Positions 1 to 5,104 of a stretch of DNA of 6,109 bases are shown here, piece by piece (within the stretch, counting starts at the first letter, position 1; each line of letters opens with the position of its first letter). The notes below the pieces were generated by a model, which worked only from the letters and a program-made list of their open reading frames with translations, searched no databases and had not been told where the DNA came from. The position numbers were made by a program, and so were the translations under genes. This DNA is from an uncultured Ruminobacter sp. Its GTDB lineage: Bacteria; Pseudomonadota; Gammaproteobacteria; Enterobacterales; Succinivibrionaceae. The DNA lies in the NCBI GenBank assembly GCA_900767005.1, contig CAAFXL010000082.1, positions 1 through 6,109 on the forward strand, written 5' to 3'.

Positions 1-34
1 GTTCAGAATGATCCTTGATATTATATAATTGCAT
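1..34 (-). CDS. thrC: Threonine synthase, N-terminal fragment cut by the window edge
   Basis: Only the first 11 codons are inside the window. They read MQLYNIKDHSE and stay open to the left edge. From memory the E. coli threonine synthase begins MKLYNLKDHNE, so 8 of 11 residues agree and the differences are mild. The ATG at 34-32 has a good ribosome binding site, AAGGTG at 44-39, 4 nt from the start. The position directly after thrA and thrB is where thrC lies in the classical thrABC operon. Threonine synthase is a cytoplasmic PLP enzyme that turns O-phosphohomoserine, the product of ThrB, into threonine and phosphate. Unlike in E. coli, the gene is separated from thrB by about 190 bp and a strong terminator. 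The call rests on a very short peptide plus context; catalytic parts lie outside the window. Confidence 0.82.
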   Translation of the reverse strand, partial: MQLYNIKDHSE

Positions 35-55
35 TATTCACCTTAAATTTTATAA

Positions 56-69
56 AAGCCAAAGGGCTT
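56..69 (-). other. Small hairpin in the thrC upstream region
   Basis: AAGCC and GGCTT pair as a 5-bp stem with a 4-nt loop. On the minus strand the stem is followed by TTTATAAAA, then the thrC ribosome binding site at 44-39. It could be a weak terminator or attenuator or a 5' UTR structure. The stem is short and the U-run broken, and no ATG-started leader peptide precedes it, so regulation is only a possibility. Confidence 0.3.
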
Positions 70-100
70 AGCTATATGCTTATAAAAAAAATCTTGTGAT

Positions 101-106
101 ATTTTA
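101..106 (-). promoter_or_regulatory. Candidate -10 element for a separate thrC transcript
   Basis: On the minus strand TAAAAT (5 of 6 to the sigma-70 -10 consensus) lies about 60 bp upstream of the thrC ATG and downstream of the thrB terminator. No convincing -35 is found 16-18 bp upstream. It overlaps an imperfect dyad, AGTGT-N6-TCACA on the minus strand, that loosely resembles a CRP-type site. A promoter is expected here because the thrB terminator should stop most read-through, but in such AT-rich DNA a -10 match is weak evidence. Confidence 0.3.
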
Positions 107-183
107 CACTAAAAAGTTGATAATATTTAATTTATTTAAACTTTTATCTTAAAAAAATAAATCACAATTTATAAAAAATAAAA

Positions 184-211
184 AAGCCATTCCTTAAAAA
201 AAGAATGGCTT
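184..211 (-). terminator. Rho-independent terminator after thrB
   Basis: A perfect 9-bp stem, AAGCCATTC (184-192) with GAATGGCTT (203-211), encloses a 10-nt A/T-rich loop. Reading on the minus strand, the stem is followed at once by a run of T broken once by A (TTTTTTATTTTTT including stem end). It begins 12 nt after the thrB stop codon. The T-run is present only in the minus direction, so it ends the thrAB transcript. It lies between thrB and thrC, which is the notable point. Confidence 0.9.
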
Positions 212-223
212 AAACATTATAGT

Positions 224-1177
224 TTAGATTTTAGTAACTGTAGTACCAACACGATCAAGCTTACAAATGTTACAGAAACCTTCATCATTTTGAATGAAGT
301 TTTCTTTTAACCATTTTTCCATAACTTGAGCCTTTTCATAGTCATCCATAACTACAAAAATTGATGGACCAGAACCAGAGATACCAGTAGCAAGTGCTCC
401 TAAAGTCTTAGCGTGTTCTCTTGCTTCCTTAAAGCCTGGAATTAACTGTTCGCGATATGGTTCAGCTAGAACATCCTTTAATACTTTAGCCGCTAGTTCT
501 GAATTACCAGAATTTGATGCCTGAATAAATACTGCAATCTGGCGACCAAAGGTAATAGTATCAGCTCTTGAATATTCCTTAGGAAGGATTTTTCTAGCTT
601 CAGCAGTACTTACACTAATTCCTGGATAGCATGAAACCCAATACCAGTTATCAAAACTTGGAATAGTTTCACTAATAATGCCATCAACACCAACCATAAG
701 CTGCATACCGCCTAAGAAACATGGTGCTACATTATCATAATGGATAGAACCACTAATGCTACCTTCAAGCTTACCCATTAGTTCTAAGGTTTCATGCTTA
801 CTTAATGGAAAACCATGGAAAGCATTTAAAGCTTCAACCGCAGCTACAATTGAAGCTGCACTTGAACCAAGACCAGAACCGATTGGTAGGTTCTTATGAA
901 GAGTCATCTTAACAGGCTTAACTGTTAAGTTCTTCTCTTTCATAATATCCTTAAAACCTAAGAAAGCACTATAAACAATATTCTTCTTAGGATCAGATGG
1001 AAGCTTTGATGCATACCAACCATCTTGAAAAAATTCAAATTCTTCCTTACTATCGGTGATATCAACTACATCACCTAAAATCTGAGCATTAATTGGCTTT
1101 AACGCAGCTCCTAATATATCAAAACCTACGCTCACATTACCAATTGACGCTGGAGCAAAAACACTAAATGATGACAT
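224..1177 (-). CDS. thrB: Homoserine kinase (GHMP kinase family)
   Basis: ThrB uses ATP to phosphorylate homoserine to O-phosphohomoserine, the step between ThrA and threonine synthase, in the cytoplasm. Counting from the chosen start (317 aa, close to the about 310 of E. coli ThrB), the N-terminal segment VFAPASIGNVSVGFDILG is at residues 6-23. The GHMP ATP-binding motif PIGSGLGSSAA is at 98-108, the family segment HYDNVAPCFLGG at 146-157, and the C-terminal glycine motif GISGSGPS at 265-272. All are intact. I chose the ATG at 1177 rather than the in-frame TTG at 1198. The ATG is 2 nt after the thrA TAG stop, has GAGAGG with 7-nt spacing inside the end of thrA, and puts the start near that of E. 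coli ThrB. The longer form would overlap thrA by 19 bp. Tight spacing implies translational coupling with thrA and control by the shared upstream attenuator. A strong terminator follows. Confidence 0.96.
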   Translation of the reverse strand: MSSFSVFAPASIGNVSVGFDILGAALKPINAQILGDVVDITDSKEEFEFFQDGWYASKLPSDPKKNIVYSAFLGFKDIMKEKNLTVKPVKMTLHKNLPIGSGLGSSAASIVAAVEALNAFHGFPLSKHETLELMGKLEGSISGSIHYDNVAPCFLGGMQLMVGVDGIISETIPSFDNWYWVSCYPGISVSTAEARKILPKEYSRADTITFGRQIAVFIQASNSGNSELAAKVLKDVLAEPYREQLIPGFKEAREHAKTLGALATGISGSGPSIFVVMDDYEKAQVMEKWLKENFIQNDEGFCNICKLDRVGTTVTKI

Positions 1178-1179
1178 TC

Positions 1180-3645
1180 CTAAGCCTCTCTTTTCCAATT
1201 TAATGTACGTAAAATATCAGCAAATACCCCAGCAGCTGTTACTTGAGTACCAGCACCATAACCACGAAGTACTAATGGAATTGGCTGATAATAATCTGAT
1301 AGGAAGGCTAATGCATTTTCACCATCCTTAACTTTATACAATGGGTCAGTGTCAGGTACAGCCTTAATTGCAACCTTACACTTGCCATTAACAATGCTAC
1401 CTACATAGCGAAGTACTTCGCCACGAGCTTTAGCTTCTTCAATAGTCTTACTAAACCATGCATCAGCTTGAGGTAAGCGTTCTAAGAACTCCTCTGTTGT
1501 GCCTTCGGCATTAAATCCAGGAGGAAGTGCCATTTCAACCTCAATATCTGATAGATTTAATTCTAAACCAACTTCGCGAGCTAAGATTAAAATCTTTCTA
1601 GCTACATCCATACCGCTTAAATCATCACGAGGATCAGGTTCGGTAAAGCCTAAGCTCTTAGCTTTTAGAGTTGCTTCACTAAAACTTAAACCTTCTTCAA
1701 GCTTACCAAAGATATAAGATAATGAGCCAGAAAGAATACCCGCAAATTCTTTTAGATAATCGCCTGCTGCAATTAAGTTTTGTAAGTTTTCAATTACTGG
1801 AAGACCCGCCCCAACGTTAGTTTCATATAAAAACTTACGATGGCGTAATTGGGCTGCTCTTCTTAATTCTCTATAGTATTCCATGGTGCTAGTATTAGCT
1901 TTCTTATTAGGAGTTACTACATGGAAGCCTGCAGATAAGAAATCAACATATTGAGATGAAATCTTTTCATCTGAAGTACAATCAACAATTACCGGGTTAA
2001 TTAAATGACTTTCAACGATAAATGCCTTAGCACTTTCTAAACTAAAGCCTTCAGGTTGTTCATTTAATAAAGTCTTATAATCGCTATTTAAATCAATACC
2101 TTCAGCATTTAATAACATATGGCGAGAATTACATAATCCAACAACGCGGATCATGATTCCCTTCTTTTGCTTTAAGATTTCTTGTTGCTTACGAATCTGT
2201 TCAATTAAAGCACCACCTACGCCACCACAACCAATTAATAAAACATCAATAAATTGTAATGAGCTAAAGAAATTCTGGTGACAAATCTTAATAGCTTCGT
2301 TTACTTTATTCTTTGAAACTACTGCAGAAATTGAACGTTCTGAAGAACCCTGAGCAATCGCATTAACATTGATATTTGCTAGAGCTAGTGAGGTAAAGAA
2401 ACGAGATGCAATACCGCGAGCGGTCTGCATACCATCACCTACAACTGAGATAATTGCTTTATTATCCATGATGTCGATACCATCAAGTAAGCCATCTTTA
2501 ATTTCAAGCTTAAATTCTTCATCAAGAGCCTTTTTAGCAATTTCACTATCTTTAGTATGAATACAGAAGCTAATACTATATTCTGAAGATGATTGGGTAA
2601 TTAGTGCAATTGAAACTTTAGCTTGAGATACACAAGTAAAGATTCTTCCTGCCATACCTACCATACCCTTCATACCAGGACCGCAGATATTAATTAATGA
2701 GATATCCTTTAAGTCACTGATACCTTTAATAGGAATTGAAAGGTCACCATCTTGAGCAATTAAAGTACCCTTACCTTCTGGATTTAAACTATTCTTAATT
2801 AAACATGGAATATGGAAACGAGCAATTGGTGCAATAGTTCTTGGATGAAGAACCTTTGCCCCAAAATATGATAATTCCATAGCTTCCTTATAACTCATTC
2901 TTGGAAGTAATAATGCATCTGGAACAATACGAGGGTCACAGCTATAAACGCCATCAACATCAGTCCAAATTTCACAGCTTTCAGCATTTACGCAAGCAGC
3001 TAGGCAAGCTGCTGAGTAATCAGAACCATTTCTACCTAATAGAACTAATTCCCCCTTTTCATTACCACCAGTAAAGCCCATCATTACATAAATGGTTGAG
3101 CGATTTTCTGGACGCTGAGCAAAAAGCTTACGTGATAAGTCAATATTAACTGATGATTCTAGGTAGGAACCTTCTAAAGTTTTTAAAGTATCAACCGGGC
3201 AAAGCTTAGTAACTTCTTCACCACGAGCCTTTAATAAAGATTCCATACAAGCAATTGATAACTTTTCACCACGGCTTAAAATAAAAGCTTGAACGTTATC
3301 AGGGCATTGTCCTAAAAGCTGAATACCTAGTACACGTTGTTTTACTAAGGAAAATTCAGCATCGATTAACTTTTCAATTCCTTCGGCATCAAAATCTTTA
3401 TAGCATGCCTTAATACCTGTGCATAATTCTTTAAAGATACTAATAATTTGTTCTATTTGAGTAGTACCCTCTCCACCCTTGATTGCATCATCTACAAGAG
3501 CAACTAATAAATTAGTAACTTTTGCAGGAGCAGAAAGAACTAAAGCAACCTGTGACTTTCTGTGGGTATTTACCACAATATCTGAAACCTTTAAAAAGCG
3601 CTCAGAATTGGCTAATGATGTACCACCAAATTTTAAAACCCGCAT
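1180..3645 (-). CDS. thrA: Bifunctional aspartokinase I / homoserine dehydrogenase I
   Basis: One 821-aa chain carries both the first step (aspartate to aspartyl phosphate, ATP) and the third step (aspartate semialdehyde to homoserine, NAD(P)H) of threonine synthesis. Length matches E. coli ThrA (about 820 aa), so nothing is truncated. The kinase domain starts with KFGGTS at residues 5-10 and has GRNGSDYSAA at 204-213. Two ACT-type regulatory segments follow, around 344-362 (VSIALITQSSSEYSISF) and 425-443 (INVNAIAQGSSERSIS); in this family they bind threonine for feedback inhibition. The dehydrogenase has a Rossmann motif GCGGVGGAL at 472-480, TPNKKAN at 578-584, YETNVGAGLP at 607-616 and EPDPRDDLSGMDVARK at 669-684. 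The last contains the Asp680/Lys684 pair matching the catalytic Asp/Lys of homoserine dehydrogenases. The start is ATG with GGGAG 6 nt upstream (3652-3656). It is first in the thrAB transcript, directly behind the attenuator. Confidence 0.98.
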   Translation of the reverse strand: MRVLKFGGTSLANSERFLKVSDIVVNTHRKSQVALVLSAPAKVTNLLVALVDDAIKGGEGTTQIEQIISIFKELCTGIKACYKDFDAEGIEKLIDAEFSLVKQRVLGIQLLGQCPDNVQAFILSRGEKLSIACMESLLKARGEEVTKLCPVDTLKTLEGSYLESSVNIDLSRKLFAQRPENRSTIYVMMGFTGGNEKGELVLLGRNGSDYSAACLAACVNAESCEIWTDVDGVYSCDPRIVPDALLLPRMSYKEAMELSYFGAKVLHPRTIAPIARFHIPCLIKNSLNPEGKGTLIAQDGDLSIPIKGISDLKDISLINICGPGMKGMVGMAGRIFTCVSQAKVSIALITQSSSEYSISFCIHTKDSEIAKKALDEEFKLEIKDGLLDGIDIMDNKAIISVVGDGMQTARGIASRFFTSLALANINVNAIAQGSSERSISAVVSKNKVNEAIKICHQNFFSSLQFIDVLLIGCGGVGGALIEQIRKQQEILKQKKGIMIRVVGLCNSRHMLLNAEGIDLNSDYKTLLNEQPEGFSLESAKAFIVESHLINPVIVDCTSDEKISSQYVDFLSAGFHVVTPNKKANTSTMEYYRELRRAAQLRHRKFLYETNVGAGLPVIENLQNLIAAGDYLKEFAGILSGSLSYIFGKLEEGLSFSEATLKAKSLGFTEPDPRDDLSGMDVARKILILAREVGLELNLSDIEVEMALPPGFNAEGTTEEFLERLPQADAWFSKTIEEAKARGEVLRYVGSIVNGKCKVAIKAVPDTDPLYKVKDGENALAFLSDYYQPIPLVLRGYGAGTQVTAAGVFADILRTLNWKREA

Positions 3646-3651
3646 TAATAA

Positions 3652-3656
3652 CTCCC
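3652..3656 (-). promoter_or_regulatory. thrA ribosome binding site
   Basis: GGGAG lies 6 nt before the thrA ATG. It starts 4 nt after the last T of the attenuator terminator, so only transcripts that read through the terminator carry it. An out-of-frame ATG at 3659-3657 overlaps the site and is not used as a start for any long frame. Confidence 0.8.
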
Positions 3657-3660
3657 ATTA

Positions 3661-3699
3661 AAAACAAAAAGCCCGGATTGCTTTTTCAATCTAGGGCTT
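3661..3699 (-). terminator. thr operon attenuator (Rho-independent terminator)
   Basis: In the transcript, AAGCCC (3699-3694) pairs with GGGCUU (3674-3669), and GAUUG (3691-3687) pairs with CAAUC (3680-3676). A small UA/C internal loop separates the two helices, and the apex is the 6-nt loop AAAAAG. The stem runs straight into UUUGUUUUU, ending just before the thrA ribosome binding site. Its 5' arm (3687-3698) can instead pair with 3735-3745 near the leader stop codon, which would prevent terminator formation. That makes it a conditional terminator rather than an operon end. Confidence 0.92.
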
Positions 3700-3745
3700 C
3701 TATCTTGGTTTAAGCTTGCAATCAACAACTTAACAGCCCTTATTG
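3687..3745 (-). promoter_or_regulatory. Antiterminator pairing of the thr attenuator
   Basis: CAAU-A-AGGGCU (3745-3735, spanning the thrL stop codon) can pair with AGCCCU-AG-AUUG (3698-3687), the 5' arm of the terminator. This gives 6 bp plus 4 bp around a small internal loop. UUAAG and CUUAA in the intervening segment can add an inner 5-bp helix. The first strand resembles the terminator 3' arm (CAAUAAGGGCU against CAAUCCGGGCU), so the two compete for the same partner. This is the region 2:3 structure expected to form when a ribosome stalls in thrL. Confidence 0.8.
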
Positions 3746-3771
3746 AACTGTTGTAATAATTATGGTTGTTG
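3723..3771 (-). promoter_or_regulatory. Leader (pause) hairpin of the thr attenuator
   Basis: CAACAAC (3771-3765), which lies within three consecutive thrL Thr codons (ACA ACA ACC), is perfectly complementary to GUUGUUG (3729-3723). Inside this 7-bp stem AACAG (3752-3748) can pair with CUGUU (3736-3732). The hairpin sequesters the antiterminator strand at 3735-3745. A ribosome halted on the Thr codons would cover the 5' arm and free that strand, giving a direct link between Thr-tRNA supply and read-through. Confidence 0.75.
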
Positions 3772-3793
3772 TAATAATTGCAATTCTAAACAT
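3740..3793 (-). CDS. thrL: thr operon leader peptide (attenuator peptide)
   Basis: This 17-codon frame encodes MFRIAIITTTIIITTVQ and ends at TAA. It holds six Ile and five Thr residues, nearly all in the block from residue 4 to 15, much like E. coli ThrL with its run of Thr and Ile codons. The start is ATG with AAGAGA at 3807-3802 as a plausible ribosome binding site (8 nt spacing). It lies between a promoter and a Rho-independent terminator just ahead of thrA, and its Thr codons and stop codon form arms of the alternative RNA hairpins. The peptide itself is expected to have no lasting function. Its translation senses charged tRNA-Thr and tRNA-Ile: stalling when they are scarce lets transcription continue into thrAB. 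It is well below the usual length cut-off for gene calling and easily missed. Confidence 0.93.
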   Translation of the reverse strand: MFRIAIITTTIIITTVQ

Positions 3794-3813
3794 TAAATCT
3801 ATCTCTTAAAAGT

Positions 3814-3826
3814 ATCGTTAAACGAT
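3814..3826. repeat. Short perfect dyad in the thr 5' UTR
   Basis: ATCGTT-A-AACGAT is a perfect inverted repeat with 6-bp arms, between the predicted transcription start (near 3843) and thrL. In RNA it could form at most a 5-bp stem with a 3-nt loop. It is unusually GC-containing for this spacer. It could be a DNA operator or a small 5' UTR hairpin; nothing in the sequence decides this. Confidence 0.4.
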
Positions 3827-3849
3827 CTACACAAAATATTTCTTGGCTA

Positions 3850-3879
3850 ATGATCCCACAAATAGAGAGTATTTGTCAA
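3850..3879 (-). promoter_or_regulatory. Promoter of the thrL-thrA-thrB operon
   Basis: On the minus strand a perfect -35 hexamer TTGACA (3879-3874) is followed after 18 bp by GATCAT (3855-3850), which matches 4 of 6 positions of TATAAT. Transcription would start near 3843, about 50 nt ahead of the thrL ATG. That leader length is similar to the E. coli thr operon. The weak -10 and 18-bp spacing suggest a moderate promoter. The pfkA hairpin lies just upstream, so the operon has its own transcription unit. Confidence 0.7.
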
Positions 3880-3921
3880 GATCTTTAAAATAAGTTAAAT
3901 TTTATCATTAAATTAAAAGGA

Positions 3922-3951
3922 TAAATGGAGCTTAAAATTAAGCTCCATTTA
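3922..3951 (-). terminator. Probable Rho-independent terminator after pfkA
   Basis: A perfect inverted repeat of up to 13 bp, with arms TAAATGGAGCTTA and TAAGCTCCATTTA, encloses a 4-nt loop and starts 3 nt after the pfkA stop codon. On the minus strand the stem ends in ATTTA and is followed by TCCTTTTAATTTAA, so the U-rich tail is interrupted. The stem is strong but the tail is modest. It most likely ends pfkA transcription before the thr promoter, perhaps with some read-through. Confidence 0.75.
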
Positions 3952-3953
3952 AT

Positions 3954-4916
3954 TTAACCAATATGCGATACTAACTCAATAATTGACTCATCAAAATGAT
4001 GAGTTTGATTATTGATACAATCATCAATATCGTAATTTACTAATTTATTATCAACTAGTCCCACGCACTTATTAATAATATTGTTTTTTAGTAGTTCCAC
4101 CGCATATCCCCCAAGTCTACTACCAAGTAGTCTATCTTGAGCTGATGGCTTACCACCTCTTTGAAGGTGTCCTAAAACTGTAGCACGGCATTCAATACCA
4201 GTAAAAGTTTCAACTTCTTGAGCAAGATTTTCAGCATTAACTACGTGTTCGCATAGGGCTACTAACCCATAGCGTTTTCCTTGGGAAAAGGCAGTTGAAA
4301 TCTTATTAAATAAGTCTTCCTTATTAAATTCTTTTTCAGGAATTATCGCAAAGTCGGCTCCTGATGCAACGCCTGCGTGCATTGCTAAATCACCACAATG
4401 GCGACCCATAATTTCAACAATGCTTACTCTTTTATGAGAGCTTGAGGTATCCTTTAATCTATCCATGCATTCAACTACAGTATTAAACGCAGTATCAAAA
4501 CCGATGGTGTAGTCAGTTCCATGAACATCGTTATCAATAGTTCCAGGAACTCCTATACATGGCATACCCATTTGAGATAACTTTAATGCTCCCATATAAG
4601 AACCATCACCACCAATTACAACTAAAGCATCGATATCATGCTTTTTTAGGTTATCAATGGCTTCTTTTCTAACTGATTCTTCTTCAAATGCAGTAAAACG
4701 GGAAGTGCCTAAAATCGTACCCCCACGGTTAATAATTTCAACTACATCTAAAGCATTCATTTTTTGGATACGGTCTTGATGCATTCCTAAATAACCATCG
4801 CGAATGCCATAAACCTCAAAACCTGCATCAATCCCAGCACGTACTACTGCTCTAATGGCTGGATTCATTCCTGGGGCATCACCCCCAGAAGTTAAAACTC
4901 CAATTCTCTTAATCAT
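3954..4916 (-). CDS. pfkA: ATP-dependent 6-phosphofructokinase
   Basis: PfkA phosphorylates fructose 6-phosphate to fructose 1,6-bisphosphate with ATP, the committing step of glycolysis, as a cytoplasmic tetramer in this family. The 320-aa length equals E. coli PfkA. Visible motifs are LTSGGDAPGMN (8-18, ATP loop), GGDGS (102-106), PGTIDND (124-130, with the catalytic Asp128 of the TIDND motif), MGRHCGD (170-176), Glu223, Arg244 and HLQRGG (250-255). Arg73, Arg163 and Arg253 are also kept. GGDGS, with Asp at 104, marks the ATP-using rather than the pyrophosphate-using type. Positions that bind the ADP/PEP effector in E. coli PfkA look changed at three places (Ala55, Lys155, Asp188). The start is ATG with AGG 10 nt upstream; no promoter can be pinned down in the AT-only spacer. 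It is followed by its own hairpin and preceded by the tpiA terminator. Confidence 0.98.
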   Translation of the reverse strand: MIKRIGVLTSGGDAPGMNPAIRAVVRAGIDAGFEVYGIRDGYLGMHQDRIQKMNALDVVEIINRGGTILGTSRFTAFEEESVRKEAIDNLKKHDIDALVVIGGDGSYMGALKLSQMGMPCIGVPGTIDNDVHGTDYTIGFDTAFNTVVECMDRLKDTSSSHKRVSIVEIMGRHCGDLAMHAGVASGADFAIIPEKEFNKEDLFNKISTAFSQGKRYGLVALCEHVVNAENLAQEVETFTGIECRATVLGHLQRGGKPSAQDRLLGSRLGGYAVELLKNNIINKCVGLVDNKLVNYDIDDCINNQTHHFDESIIELVSHIG

Positions 4917-5009
4917 AGTAAACTTACCTAATTTATTATAAATTTTTTATTTTACTTTTATTTTTACTTTATTTTTTTGTTTTTAAATTTTAGTTTTTAC
5001 TACTTAATA

Positions 5010-5050
5010 AATTTTTTTAAGAAAACTTCTTAAATTTTCTTAAAAAAATT
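5010..5050. repeat. Long AT-rich perfect inverted repeat between tpiA and pfkA
   Basis: The arm at 5010-5025 (AATTTTTTTAAGAAAA) is the exact reverse complement of the arm at 5035-5050, giving 16 bp around a 9-nt loop. A competing hairpin, TTAAGAA (5017-5023) with TTCTTAA (5027-5033), uses the same DNA. It lies about 15 bp after the tpiA terminator and about 95 bp before pfkA. There is only one G/C pair per arm, so it could be a back-up bidirectional terminator, a protein-binding dyad, or low-complexity drift. The rest of the 4917-5065 spacer is nearly pure A/T and no clear -35/-10 pair is seen. Confidence 0.6.
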
Positions 5051-5065
5051 AAGTCACTTAAACAA

Positions 5066-5088
5066 AAGGACGGTTAAAAACCGCCCTT
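5066..5088 (-). terminator. Rho-independent terminator after tpiA
   Basis: In the transcript AAGGGCGGUU (5088-5079) pairs with AACCGUCCUU (5075-5066) through 10 bp with one G-U pair and a 3-nt U loop. The stem is followed by UUGUUU. It begins 16 nt after the tpiA stop codon and is the most GC-rich short segment of this spacer, as expected of a terminator stem. It indicates that tpiA and pfkA are transcribed separately. Confidence 0.85.
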
Positions 5089-5104
5089 AAGCAACTAATT
5101 TAAA

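Noticed and set aside
1499..1717. Plus-strand open frame of about 72 codons inside thrA
   Set aside because: It is wholly antisense to the conserved dehydrogenase domain, has no recognisable motif and is Ser/Lys/Pro rich as expected of a shadow frame.
2369..2560. Plus-strand open frame of about 63 codons inside thrA
   Set aside because: Antisense to the ACT region of thrA; low-complexity Ser/Ile/Leu composition and no family resemblance.
3661..3699. Considered as the terminator of an upstream gene rather than an attenuator
   Set aside because: The only frame between promoter and stem is the Thr/Ile leader, and the stem's 5' arm has a competing partner at the leader stop codon, which fits attenuation.
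3479..3713. Two overlapping plus-strand open frames across the thrA start and attenuator
   Set aside because: They are antisense to the thrA N-terminus and the terminator stem, and show no domain. The minus-strand leader and attenuator explain the sequence.
4935..4940. Perfect TATAAT on the minus strand upstream of pfkA
   Set aside because: Transcription from it would start at about 4928, inside the pfkA ribosome binding site, and there is no -35; such matches are expected by chance in this A/T-only spacer.
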